Assembly: GCF_015291705.1 (NCBI RefSeq)
Contig: NZ_CP030050.1
Span: forward strand, 5,022,001-5,086,000
Origin: Bradyrhizobium arachidis
GTDB lineage: Bacteria > Pseudomonadota > Alphaproteobacteria > Rhizobiales > Xanthobacteraceae
Direction: 5' to 3'
Length of the DNA: 64,000 nucleotides
Shown: piece after piece, positions 41,878 through 50,789 of the stretch
Position numbering within the stretch: position 1 is the stretch's first letter
Layout: each line of letters starts with the position of its first letter
Made by a program: the position numbers and the translations under genes
The notes under the pieces: generated by a model
What the model saw: only the letters and a program-made list of their open reading frames with translations
What the model was told of the DNA's origin: nothing
The model's database searches: none

Positions 41878-42930
41878 ATGGGCGGTCGCGTGTTGCGAAG
41901 GACAGTGATGGGCGCCTGGTCGGCCGGCCGCGCCCGCGAAATCTGCCTTGTTCTGGCCCTTGCGCTGAGCACGGCGCCTGCATTCGCGGCCGAGATCAAC
42001 CCCGCCGCCATCGATTCTGCCGAGCCCTCGAAGAAGAGTCTCTCGAACGAGAAGCCGACGCCGGCGGGCGTGCGTCTGCAGGTCCTGCTCGACAGGGCGC
42101 ATTTCTCGCCAGGCGAGATCGACGGCAGGTTCGGCGAGAACGCGAAGAAGGCGCTGCGGGCCTATGCCGAAGCCCGGCAACTGCCGAGCTCGGACAACCC
42201 GACCGAGGAGGTCTGGAAGGCACTGCGGGCGGACGACCGGCCGGTGACGCTGACCTACACCATCACCGAGCAGGACATGGCGGGCCCGTTCCTGAACAAG
42301 CTGCCGTCGAAGATGGAGGACATGAAGGACATCCCGAAGCTTGGCTACACCAGTCCGCGCGAAGCCCTCGCCGAGAAGTTCCACATGAGCGAGCGGCTCC
42401 TTGCCGCGCTCAACCCCGGGCGACAGTTCGACCGGGCCGGCGACACCATCGTCGTCGTCGACACTGCGAGCGCAAGCGAGGAGGCACCCGCCAAGGCCGA
42501 CAGGGTCGAGATCGACAAGGTCAGGCAGACCGTCAAGCTGTTCGACAAGTCGAATGCGCTGATCGGGTTCTATCCGGCAACCGTCGGGAGCGAGGAGAAG
42601 CCGTCGCCTTCAGGTACGCTCAAGGTCACGGAAGTCAGCAAGAATCCGTTCTATCGCTACAATCCCGCTTACCGCTTCAAGGGCGTCCATTCCAGTAAGC
42701 CCTTCACCATCAAGCCCGGCCCGAACAACCCGGTCGGCACGGTCTGGATCAACCTCTCCGCCGAAGGCTACGGCATTCACGGCACGCCGTCGCCGGACAA
42801 GATCTCCAAGGCCGAATCCCACGGCTGCGTGCGCCTCACCAATTGGGATGCCGAACGCGTTGCCGGGCGCGTCGCGAAAGGAACGCCGGTCGCGTTCGTG
42901 GATGATCACTATCCGACCGCTGCCAGGTAG
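41878..42930 (+). CDS. L,D-transpeptidase (YkuD) with N-terminal peptidoglycan-binding segment
   Basis: This gene encodes 350 residues: a signal peptide (hydrophobic stretch around residues 15-38, ending FAA), a peptidoglycan-binding-like segment (about 55-105, with DGRFGENAKKALRAY), a LysM-like middle, and a C-terminal YkuD catalytic domain. The catalytic pattern is complete: His301 in GIHGTP, then His315-Gly-Cys317 in ESHGCVRL. The enzyme makes 3-3 cross-links in peptidoglycan or anchors outer-membrane proteins. The start at 41878 has a CGGAG ribosome site 7 bp away. Its last 22 bp overlap the 3' end of the convergent binding-protein gene. Confidence 0.93.
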   Translation: MGGRVLRRTVMGAWSAGRAREICLVLALALSTAPAFAAEINPAAIDSAEPSKKSLSNEKPTPAGVRLQVLLDRAHFSPGEIDGRFGENAKKALRAYAEARQLPSSDNPTEEVWKALRADDRPVTLTYTITEQDMAGPFLNKLPSKMEDMKDIPKLGYTSPREALAEKFHMSERLLAALNPGRQFDRAGDTIVVVDTASASEEAPAKADRVEIDKVRQTVKLFDKSNALIGFYPATVGSEEKPSPSGTLKVTEVSKNPFYRYNPAYRFKGVHSSKPFTIKPGPNNPVGTVWINLSAEGYGIHGTPSPDKISKAESHGCVRLTNWDAERVAGRVAKGTPVAFVDDHYPTAAR

Positions 42931-43916
42931 AGCTGCGTATCGAAATAATCCGACGCGCGCACGGCATTGGTGACACCGGCGTCCGTCATGAAGAAGTCGC
43001 TGACCTGCTGCAACCATTTCGCGACGGTTCCGTCCGCGTAGAGCCGCCGCCATTCACGCGCGGAGTAGAGTTTTTGCGCCTTGAAGGCCTCGGTGAGATC
43101 GGCCGGACGCGACCGCCTGTAGTGGGCCTGGAGCGCTTCGGCCGCGGCGGCCGGGTTGCGCACCATGTGGTCGTTCGCATCGACCCAGCCACGGATGATC
43201 CGGCTCAGGACCTCCTTGTTTCCGGCATAATAATCGGTCCGCGCCGCCCAGCCGCCGAGCACGGCCGATTGTGGATAGAACGCAGAGGCATCCACCAGCT
43301 TGACCGCCTCGGGCAGCGCTTCGCGCACGGCGACGTTGAACGGCACCCAGAGCGCGACGGCTGGCACCTCGCCGGCGATGAACGCCCCGACCGCATCCGG
43401 CATGCTCGAATTGACGATCTCCACCTCGGACGGATTGATGCTGTTGGCGCGCAGCGCCCGGTCGAGGAAGATGTGCGCCGTGGTCTTCATGGTCGTCGCG
43501 ATCCGCTTGCCCCTGAGATCGGCGAGCTTGGTCACCCCGAGCGACGGCCGGCCCCAGAGCTGCGCGGTCGCAACCTCGATGTCGTTGATGAGAAAACCCC
43601 GGCCGCGACCGAGCGCAAGATAATTGGAGATGACACCGCCGGCCGAGACGACCTCGAGCTCTCCGCGCATCATCGCCTCGAAGACCTCGGGGCCGGTGTT
43701 GAACTCGTGCAGCTCGAAATCGATGCCCTCGCGGTCGAACGAGCCGCGATCGAGGCCGGTCCAGATATGACCGTCCACCGCGACCACGTGGAGATAGCCG
43801 AGCCGGAGTTTCGTGCGGGCCTGCGCAATGGCCGGTGCCGCGAGCCCGACCGACGCGACCGCCAGCGCGGCGCCCCGGCGCAACAATTGCCGGCGACTGG
43901 GCTCGCGAATGCTCAT
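42909..43916 (-). CDS. Tat-exported ABC-type substrate-binding protein (NitT/TauT-like)
   Basis: This gene encodes 335 residues. The leader carries a twin-arginine motif S-R-R-Q-L-L with hydrophobic region (about 1-33), then the mature protein has the NitT/TauT SBP pattern: RLGYLHVVAVDGHIWTGLDRG, GRGFLINDIEVA, GKRIATTMKTTAH and L-P-E-A-V-K-L-V-D-A-S. No permease or ATPase gene lies nearby. The start codon overlaps the stop of the sensor-cyclase pseudogene (ATGA), so the two were one transcriptional unit. The protein could report ligand occupancy to that sensor, which is inference. Confidence 0.85.
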   Translation of the reverse strand: MSIREPSRRQLLRRGAALAVASVGLAAPAIAQARTKLRLGYLHVVAVDGHIWTGLDRGSFDREGIDFELHEFNTGPEVFEAMMRGELEVVSAGGVISNYLALGRGRGFLINDIEVATAQLWGRPSLGVTKLADLRGKRIATTMKTTAHIFLDRALRANSINPSEVEIVNSSMPDAVGAFIAGEVPAVALWVPFNVAVREALPEAVKLVDASAFYPQSAVLGGWAARTDYYAGNKEVLSRIIRGWVDANDHMVRNPAAAAEALQAHYRRSRPADLTEAFKAQKLYSAREWRRLYADGTVAKWLQQVSDFFMTDAGVTNAVRASDYFDTQLYLAAVG

Positions 43917-46008
43917 GCCGCCGCCCCCTGGGCCGAGGACCGTATTCGCTGGGCATGAAGCAGCGCGACGGAGTCCTTGGGATAGTCGTGCAGGAATCCG
44001 GAGAGCCGGACCCGGGCCGTCTCGGCCGAACCGTCCTGGGCGATTGACGCGAACACCTCGTCCCAGCGGCGGCACATCGCAATCTCGGCCTCGCCCGCCT
44101 GCGCCAGCTCCCCGCGCAGCTCGCTGACCTCGATCGGTTCGGCAAACCCCTTCGGGGTGATGTTGTCGACGCTGCGGAACAGGAACGCATGGCCCACGCG
44201 GGCACGAACAGCCGAGCTGACCAGCACGCGCGTGCCGTAGCTCTTGTTGAGGCCTTCCAGCCGTGACGCCAGGTTCACGGTGGCGCCGAGCGCGGTATAG
44301 TTCATCCGGTCGCTCGAGCCGACATTGCCGACCACGGCATCGCCGACATGCAGGCCGAAGCGCGTGTCATAGGGCGGCCAGCCCTCGCGCCTAAAGTCCT
44401 TGTTGAGGGCCTCGTTCGCCGCGAGGCAGGCGAGAACCGCGCGGCAGGCATTGGCGGTATGATCAGGATCATCCGCGGGCGCATTCCAGAACGCCATCAC
44501 GGCATCGCCGATATATTTGTCGACCGTGCCCTGGTGCCGCATGATCTCGTCCGACAGCACCGCGAAATAGCGCGAGGTGTAGATCATCACCTGCGACGGG
44601 TCCGCGCGTTCGGTCTTGGCCGTGAAGTCGGCGACGTCAGTGAACAGCACGGTGACCTCGCGCCTGGAGCCGCCGAGGCGGAGTGATGAGCCGGTCTCGA
44701 TCAGCTGCCGCACGATCGGCCGCGGAATGAAGCTCGCAAAGCTGCGGACCACGCTGCGCATGGTGAAGACCGAGCGGCCGAGCTCCTCGACTCGGCAATG
44801 GCGGAGTGGATGCGAGGCCGTTCCGCGATGTCGAAACGCTGGATCGCATCGGTCTCCTCGACCAGCTTGCGCAGCGGCTGCGCCATCCGCGACCCCAGCC
44901 AGAACGCGAACGGCAGCGTCGCGCCGACGAAAGCCAGCGCCAGCGCGAACAGCGTGCGCCGCTCATTGATGATCCGGGCGTAGAATTCATCGAGCGGCGC
45001 GAACATCGCGAGCCGCACATTGGCCGAGCCGGTCGTATCGAGCCGGTGAACCGCAGCGATATAGGTCCGGCCCGCGGCATCCGTGAAGAATTGCTGGGCC
45101 GGCCCGCCGCCGCGCCAGGAGCGGATGATCGGCACCAATGCAGGAAGCCTGAGCGCGCCGATCTGCGGCAGGTCGTCCTGACGCTCCGGGATCTCCGCCA
45201 TCAGGCGGTTCATCTCGGGATGGCCGACGATGCGGTCGGCATCGTTGAACAGGAAGGCGAGCCCGGATTGGCCGAGCTTCTGCTCCGCCAGCATGTCCTC
45301 GAACCGGTTCAGCAGCACGTCGCCCGCGACGACGCCGCGGCGGCCTTCCTTCAGCGGCGTTCGCAGCGTGTAGCCGGGCTCGCCGGTGGCGTAGAAGACG
45401 TAAGGCCCCGTCAGCAGCGTCTTGTCGTTCCTGAACGCCTCGACATACCAGGGCCGCTGCCGTGGGTCGTAGCCGGCAGGGCCGGGGACCTCCGCGACCT
45501 CGATGAGGTTTTCGGACAGATATTGCGTGACCGGGGCGCTGCCGGCCGTGCGCGAGATCACGACCAGCCGGAATTTCGCATCCTCATCGACCTTCAGGCC
45601 CGCCCGGAACGCCGGCTTGGCGCGGTCGATCACGTCCATCTCGATGAAAGAGCCGTCCTCGTAGCCGACATAGAGATTGAAGAGCTGCGGGTTGTTGCGC
45701 AGCATCGCCGCCATCAGGCTGTATAGCCGCGAATTGTCCGCGATGTCGGCCTCCTGGATCGGCGGCATGCCGGACAGGACGTCGAGATTGTCGCGGACAT
45801 TCTTGAACTGCTCGTCGACATGGTCGGCACCGAGCTGCGCCACCTTCTCGATGAAGCCGGAGGCGGCCGTCCGCGTGATCGAGGTCACGCGCTCGAAGCT
45901 GAGATAGACCAGCGTCAGGCCCACGAGCAGCACCACGCCCACGAACACCGTGATGATCGATGTCTGGAAGCCGATGCGAAACTGCCGCTTTGTCTTCTCT
46001 CCCGTCAT
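43913..46008 (-). pseudogene. Membrane sensor adenylate/guanylate cyclase, frameshifted
   Basis: The upstream part (46008 to about 44793) encodes an N-terminal membrane helix (about 15-40), a double-Cache-like periplasmic domain (about 50-340), a second helix (about 350-372) and a HAMP-like linker up to HSAIAE. The frame then shifts and continues as MRSVVRSFASFIPRP and a class III cyclase domain with FTDVADF, KYIGDAVMAF and N-x-A-S-R (VNLASRLE). Restoring one base near 44790 (GAG-GTC-GAG) joins both parts into a product of about 698 residues. All catalytic residues, including the arginine, are present. It is a one-base deletion, either real or error; its 3' end overlaps the binding-protein gene. 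Confidence 0.85.
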
Positions 46009-46029
46009 CGGAGCTGCGTGACGCCTCCG

Positions 46030-47046
46030 TCAGTATTTTCGAACGATCGGCTTCGTCGCGGCCGGCGCGGGCGCTGCCGGCGAGACCGAGAAGGTGACCC
46101 AGGTCGACCAGCTGTTTGGCCGGTTCTCGGTCTCGAGGTCCTTGTAGCCGCGGATGTTGAGATAGCCCTGATAGCCGTCGGACATCGGGATCATGAAGCC
46201 GATCTGCGGGCCGATGCCGACCGACATGCCCCTGAAACCGCCGAGCTTGGCGCCGGGGCCGCTGTCGTCGGTGATCTGCTGGAAGTAGTAGCCGGTGAGC
46301 CCGACATGGACGTTCTTGCTGACGAACTGCGAGGCGGCCCAGTCGAGATGGAAGTCGATGCCATTCTGGTACTGCAGCGCGCCGTTCATGAAACTATAGG
46401 TGAGGCCGCCGACGACAGAGAATTCGTGGCCGGTCTTCGGATCGAGATAGGTGTAGCCGGCGCCCGCATCGATCGCCGGGAAGCCAAAACTCAGATTCGC
46501 GAGCCGGCTGGAATCATAGGTGCCGCTCGGGATGTTGCCGGTGATGTAGACCAGCTCGTTGTGGACGCCCTGGTTCCATTTCAGCGTGCCCTGGTAGAAC
46601 ACGTCGGTCAGCGTGGTGCGGTTGTCCGTGGCGCTGCCCGAGATGGCATTGCCGCGTGGCCCGGTCAGCGTCGCATCGATGCCGACGCCGATGTTTCCCG
46701 GCGCGGTGAGCACGGTGAAGCCGGCCTGGCCGCCGAGCACCGGCATCGCCGAGGTGTAGGTGATACCCATCACGAGCACGTCGGCATGAGCCTTGAGGCC
46801 GGCGGTCACCGATCCCGGGATGCCGCCGCTGGTGACGAAGTTCTGCCCGGCCCCGGCTTTTTCGTTGAGGTGAATGTACATCGTCGAATAGGCCCATCCC
46901 GGCGTCACCGGCACGGCGGCGAGGCTGCCGAAGATGCCTGGAAGCCAGAAGCTGACGCCGCCGGAATCGGCGAGGGCAGGCTGGGCGGCGAAGCCGGTGA
47001 ACGCCATTGCGATGCCAAGCGTGGCGCTGCGAAGCTGTCCCGTCAT
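46030..47046 (-). CDS. MetA/SphA-like outer-membrane transport protein
   Basis: This gene encodes 338 residues with a signal peptide (1-26, ending PALA) and a beta-barrel pattern of the phenol MetA/SphA family (FGSLAAVPVTPGWAYSTMYIHL near the start of the mature part). Members of this family are found with catabolic genes for aromatic compounds and are thought to form outer-membrane channels. It ends K-Y. It is the last gene of the sulfatase-cluster strand, with 21 bp to the sensor cyclase and 51 bp to the DUF1254 gene. Confidence 0.8.
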   Translation of the reverse strand: MTGQLRSATLGIAMAFTGFAAQPALADSGGVSFWLPGIFGSLAAVPVTPGWAYSTMYIHLNEKAGAGQNFVTSGGIPGSVTAGLKAHADVLVMGITYTSAMPVLGGQAGFTVLTAPGNIGVGIDATLTGPRGNAISGSATDNRTTLTDVFYQGTLKWNQGVHNELVYITGNIPSGTYDSSRLANLSFGFPAIDAGAGYTYLDPKTGHEFSVVGGLTYSFMNGALQYQNGIDFHLDWAASQFVSKNVHVGLTGYYFQQITDDSGPGAKLGGFRGMSVGIGPQIGFMIPMSDGYQGYLNIRGYKDLETENRPNSWSTWVTFSVSPAAPAPAATKPIVRKY

Positions 47047-47097
47047 GTCATTCCCCTCACGCTTGTCGTAGCCACCAATCCACGTCCCACGGTCCCG

Positions 47098-48528
47098 CTA
47101 CTTCGTGGCGCCTCCGACGGTCGTCGCGAACCGTTCGACGTCAGGTAGCTTCCAGCTCTTCGCGAAGAGTTCCTGCTTCGGCCCGTAAAGGCGGAACATC
47201 AGCTCGAACTTGCGGGCGGGGTCGGTCGGGATCCAGTTAGCCTCCTGGCCGGCGGGCGGCTTCGGCCCGAGATAGAGATCGACGGACCCGTCAGCATTTC
47301 TGTTCACGTTGGCATTGTTCGAAGCGCGACTCGCGCGGTCGACGTTCTTGATGAGCGCGTGCGTGTCGCGATCATAGGCCGTCAGCGACCAATACTGCTC
47401 GACCGGCACATCAGGCGGAACGTGCAGGCGATACGTCGTCGCGCCGTCGTAGCTCTGGCCGTCTCTGTCCTTGATGTTGATCAGGTAGAACTGGCCTGCA
47501 CCGAGCCGTTTGATGCCGATATAGGCGTACGTATAGGTAATGCCCCGCCAATCGACCGGATAGGCGTCCGGCTCCTCGAATTCAGCCGCCGCCGCCTTGA
47601 GCAAGTCGGGATGCGCCGGAACGGTCCAGTGCGTTCCCTCGAAGAACGGAGGCAGACCGGCGTCGTATTTCGCCGCCATCCATGCACGCGCTTCGACGAT
47701 ACCGGCTGCGAGGGCCTGCTTCACCTTCGCATCGGGCGCGAACGCCTTGCCTTTCTCGATACCGATCGCGCGCAACTGATCGATCATCGCGCGGTCGCGT
47801 GGAAGCCACGGCTCGCTCTGCACAGCGCGGTGGAGATTGACGAAGAAGCTGTCGTCGTAGCGGATCGTCGAGTCGAACACGACGTCCTTGACATCGGTAA
47901 AGACCGTCTGTGGCGGGCTGGATGCCTGGGAAATCGGATAGATCTTGATCTGCTTGCCGTAAGCGATGGAGTTCGCCACGTCGGCATCGCCATGGCTTTT
48001 CATGTTCGAGCGGAACAGGGCGTAGCTTCCAAACGTGTTGGGCTGAAGCGGCTCGAAGCCTGCGGGCACCTGGCCCGTGAAGCCGGGCGGCAGCATCACG
48101 AGCTTGACGCCGGCCCCCTTGTCGACGCCGAGCAGGCCTGCGTCTTCCAGCGGCTGCTGCCAGGCATTGACGATGTTGGCATTGAGGGAGCCCGCAGCGC
48201 CTGCCGGCGGAATCTCGATCACGATCGGACCAGCATCCTTCGTGTTGAGGAACGCCATCAAGTAGAGCGTATCTGGGTTCGGCGTCAGCGTCTGGTTCTT
48301 CCAGTCCAGCGGCTTGCCCCAATAGATCACCTGGTTCACCTTGCCCGGCGTCTTGGTCAGCATCTCCTGAAGCATGAGGTCGTAGTTGACGATCGGCATT
48401 CCCCAGATGACGGCCTCGACGGCGCGGGCTTGAGCCCGGTGCGCAGTGAGTTCATCCAAGGAGTTCGACTGCGCATTCGTGCCCATGGTCAACATGACGG
48501 CGAAAGCGGCAACGATTGCACGCTTCAT
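47098..48528 (-). CDS. Exported DUF1254/DUF1214 protein (long form)
   Basis: This gene encodes 476 residues: a signal peptide (MKRAIVAAFAVMLTMGTNA) and two domains, DUF1254 (about 40-170, with WGMPIVNYDLMLQEM and NPDTLYLMAFLNTKDAGPIVIEIPP) and DUF1214 (about 350-470, ending FELMFRLYGPKQELFAKSWKLP). These secreted beta-rich proteins are common near catabolic genes; function unknown. The start at 48528 is chosen because it gives a clean signal peptide. It is followed upstream by a shorter paralogue, 29 bp away, suggesting tandem duplication. Confidence 0.88.
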   Translation of the reverse strand: MKRAIVAAFAVMLTMGTNAQSNSLDELTAHRAQARAVEAVIWGMPIVNYDLMLQEMLTKTPGKVNQVIYWGKPLDWKNQTLTPNPDTLYLMAFLNTKDAGPIVIEIPPAGAAGSLNANIVNAWQQPLEDAGLLGVDKGAGVKLVMLPPGFTGQVPAGFEPLQPNTFGSYALFRSNMKSHGDADVANSIAYGKQIKIYPISQASSPPQTVFTDVKDVVFDSTIRYDDSFFVNLHRAVQSEPWLPRDRAMIDQLRAIGIEKGKAFAPDAKVKQALAAGIVEARAWMAAKYDAGLPPFFEGTHWTVPAHPDLLKAAAAEFEEPDAYPVDWRGITYTYAYIGIKRLGAGQFYLINIKDRDGQSYDGATTYRLHVPPDVPVEQYWSLTAYDRDTHALIKNVDRASRASNNANVNRNADGSVDLYLGPKPPAGQEANWIPTDPARKFELMFRLYGPKQELFAKSWKLPDVERFATTVGGATK

Positions 48529-48557
48529 GACAGCCTCCAGGGTATGCATAATGTCGC

Positions 48558-49583
48558 TCATGATCCGCCCACCGCCTGCGGTTCGGGGAATTTCCACTTG
48601 CTGTTCAGGATTTCGGGCCGCGGCCGGTAGAGCCGCACCGTGTAGTTCCAGCCCTTCATGATCGGCAGGCAGTTCGGGATCTTGCCGTCGCAGCCGCCGA
48701 ACTGCACAGCGACGGAGCCGTCAGCAGATTTCGCCGCGGTGATGTTGTTGAGCGAATACGCGCCGTATGGGTTCTTCTCGAAGTAGCCCTCGGCATTGTA
48801 GAGGCTGATCGACCAGAAACCGTCAACCGGCACGTTGCCGGGAACGGTCAGTTTGTAGACCGTGGTGCCGTCGTTCCTTTCCGGATTGAAGCTGAGATAG
48901 GTGGCTTCCTTGTCGGGATTGCCGCCCCATCCGGCTGCGGTCCCGATCAGATGCTTGACCGGATCGACCTGCTCCTTCGATCCGAACGCATTCTTGAACC
49001 CACCCGTCGTTGCAGCCAGCACCAGAAGGGCATCCCGGACCTTCTTCTGGCTGCCGGCATCCCAGTTCGGAATGTCGAATTTGCCCGGAGACTTCTGGCT
49101 GATCCTAACCGCGTCCTGCAAGGCGTGGACTTTTTCGATGTCCTTGGGATCGTTGGGGTCAACCAGCGTCCGCAGCGCGATCATGACGTAGCGCGTGCCG
49201 ACCTTGTTCTTGTCGAATGTGTAGCTCCCCGCGCCATATTCGACCTTGCCGACGACGTAGTTGTCCTCGTTGATCACCTGCATCGACCGGAATCGCTTGC
49301 CTGCATCCGGTAACGTGATCGTCGCGGGGCCGGCGTCGAGGTCGAGGACGACGGTCGAGTACAACGTGTCGCGGTTGGACCGGATCACCATCTGCTTGTT
49401 GATCTGAATCGGTTCGCGATGGTGAAACAGCTTTCCGATCCCGCCGGCATCCTTGACGCCGTTGCCGAAATAGAGATCGCTCTCTGCGCGGCCAAAATTG
49501 TCGACCGTCACCGGGACTTGCGATTGCGCATGCGCGGCAGGCGTGAGGAGAAGGAATGAAGCCGTCATCAATGCTCTTTTCAT
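48558..49583 (-). CDS. Exported DUF1254/DUF1214 protein (short paralogue)
   Basis: This gene encodes 341 residues: a signal peptide (1-19, ending HAQ) and a shortened DUF1254-like half (to about 150, with NRDTLYSTVVLDLDAGPATITLP) joined to a DUF1214 C-terminus (WNYTVRLYRPRPEILNSKWKFPE). It has two Cys (GGCDGKIPNC) that its longer paralogue lacks, and they may bond in the periplasm. It lies directly downstream of the HlyD-like gene (12 bp gap). Confidence 0.85.
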   Translation of the reverse strand: MKRALMTASFLLLTPAAHAQSQVPVTVDNFGRAESDLYFGNGVKDAGGIGKLFHHREPIQINKQMVIRSNRDTLYSTVVLDLDAGPATITLPDAGKRFRSMQVINEDNYVVGKVEYGAGSYTFDKNKVGTRYVMIALRTLVDPNDPKDIEKVHALQDAVRISQKSPGKFDIPNWDAGSQKKVRDALLVLAATTGGFKNAFGSKEQVDPVKHLIGTAAGWGGNPDKEATYLSFNPERNDGTTVYKLTVPGNVPVDGFWSISLYNAEGYFEKNPYGAYSLNNITAAKSADGSVAVQFGGCDGKIPNCLPIMKGWNYTVRLYRPRPEILNSKWKFPEPQAVGGS

Positions 49584-49595
49584 GGCGCCTCTCGC

Positions 49596-50537
49596 TCAGA
49601 ACGGATTGACGTAATTCAGTATCGCGACCTGCCGCAGGATCACGCGACGCACGACATGGGTCGGCTTGACGTGGTCGGTATAGATCGCGGCCGTGCCGGC
49701 GCTGCCGGCCGGCAAACGTCTGACGAAATCGGCATCGTCGAGCTTGACGCGAACGACGAAAGGCGCGGCCTCGATCGCTTTCGGCATGACGGCCGTGCCC
49801 GACGTCTGGGTCTGTCCCGGCGCAATCGCCTGGAGCACGCTCTCGACCTTGCCGGCAAAAATCTGCCCGGGCGCGAATTTGAAGGTCGCCTCGACCTCCT
49901 GGTCCGGCGCGACGTAACGCGCATCGATCTGGTTGATCTCGACGCCGATGATGGTGGAGGAGGTGTCGATGAAGGCCATCACCGGCGACAGCGGCAAATT
50001 GGCGACGCGCGCGCCCTTGCGCAGCGCAAGGTTGGTGACGTAGCCGTCGGTGGGCGCACGCACCACGGTCTTGTCGAGGTTCCACTGCGCGGCCTCGAGT
50101 TGGCCGGAGAGCTGGTCCGCCTCGGACTGGCGCTGCTCGACATCGAAGCCGCGGCCGGCGTCGCGCTCGTAAAGTTGCGTCATCTGGCCGAGCCGCGTCT
50201 TGGCGAGCTTGAACTGGGCGTCGATCGCCTTGACCTGGGCGGCGTAGGGCGTCGGATCGATCTTGAACAGCACGTCGCCGGATCGGAGCGGCACGTTGGC
50301 GGCGACAGGGACGTCGGTCACTTCGCCGGCGACGTCAGGCACGATCGAGACCGCATTGCGCACGACCAGCGCATTGCCTTGCGGCGCGCCCCATCCCATC
50401 GGGATGAAGAGACAGATCAGCACGATCGCCATGACGATGAAGGGCGACGCCTTCCAGAACAGGTTGAAGCGCACGACGCCGAAGTGCACCAGAAGAAACA
50501 GCAGCACCAGGTAGGTGTTGAGGATCGCGACGGCCAT
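49596..50537 (-). CDS. HlyD-family membrane-fusion protein (YiaV-like)
   Basis: This gene encodes 313 residues: N-terminal hydrophobic helices (about 5-20 and 33-50), a lipoyl/biotinyl pattern (VPDVAGEVTDVPVAANVPLRSGDVLFKID), a hairpin, then VVRAPTDGYVTNLALRKGARV. It is like Escherichia coli YiaV, whose partner YiaW is DUF3302, the same pairing as here. Both starts share a TGATG overlap (DUF3302 stop, HlyD start at 50537), so they are translated together. No ABC or MFS exporter gene is adjacent, so the exporter partner is unclear. Confidence 0.9.
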   Translation of the reverse strand: MAVAILNTYLVLLFLLVHFGVVRFNLFWKASPFIVMAIVLICLFIPMGWGAPQGNALVVRNAVSIVPDVAGEVTDVPVAANVPLRSGDVLFKIDPTPYAAQVKAIDAQFKLAKTRLGQMTQLYERDAGRGFDVEQRQSEADQLSGQLEAAQWNLDKTVVRAPTDGYVTNLALRKGARVANLPLSPVMAFIDTSSTIIGVEINQIDARYVAPDQEVEATFKFAPGQIFAGKVESVLQAIAPGQTQTSGTAVMPKAIEAAPFVVRVKLDDADFVRRLPAGSAGTAAIYTDHVKPTHVVRRVILRQVAILNYVNPF

Positions 50538-50776
50538 CACGCATCTCCCGCCTTGCGCGCGGGCACGTCGAGATAGGCCCAGATGAAGGCGATCGGCCAC
50601 AGCGCGAAGCCGAAGAACAGCGTGATCCAGCCTGCGACGGTCACGGCCTGCGCATGCGGATGGTTGCGCGACTTGGCAATGTGCCCTGGCAGCCAGCCGG
50701 CGATGCAGACGACGCCGATGGCGCTGGCGAGCAGGATCACCAGCACGATCCAGGCGAAGATGTCGTAGCCGCTCAT
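50537..50776 (-). CDS. DUF3302 small membrane protein (YiaW-like)
   Basis: This gene encodes 79 residues with two hydrophobic helices (about 5-26 and 45-68) and the family motif G-W-L-P-G-H-I-A-K-S-R-N-H-P-x-A. It is the usual partner of YiaV-type HlyD proteins. Its stop overlaps the HlyD start in a TGATG junction, and 13 bp separate it from the HAD gene upstream. Confidence 0.9.
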   Translation of the reverse strand: MSGYDIFAWIVLVILLASAIGVVCIAGWLPGHIAKSRNHPHAQAVTVAGWITLFFGFALWPIAFIWAYLDVPARKAGDA

Positions 50777-50789
50777 GACGGCCGCCTCG

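Noticed and set aside
42909..42930. Tail-to-tail overlap of the L,D-transpeptidase and the binding-protein genes
   Set aside because: A 22 bp convergent overlap is ordinary in compact genomes and needs no special explanation.
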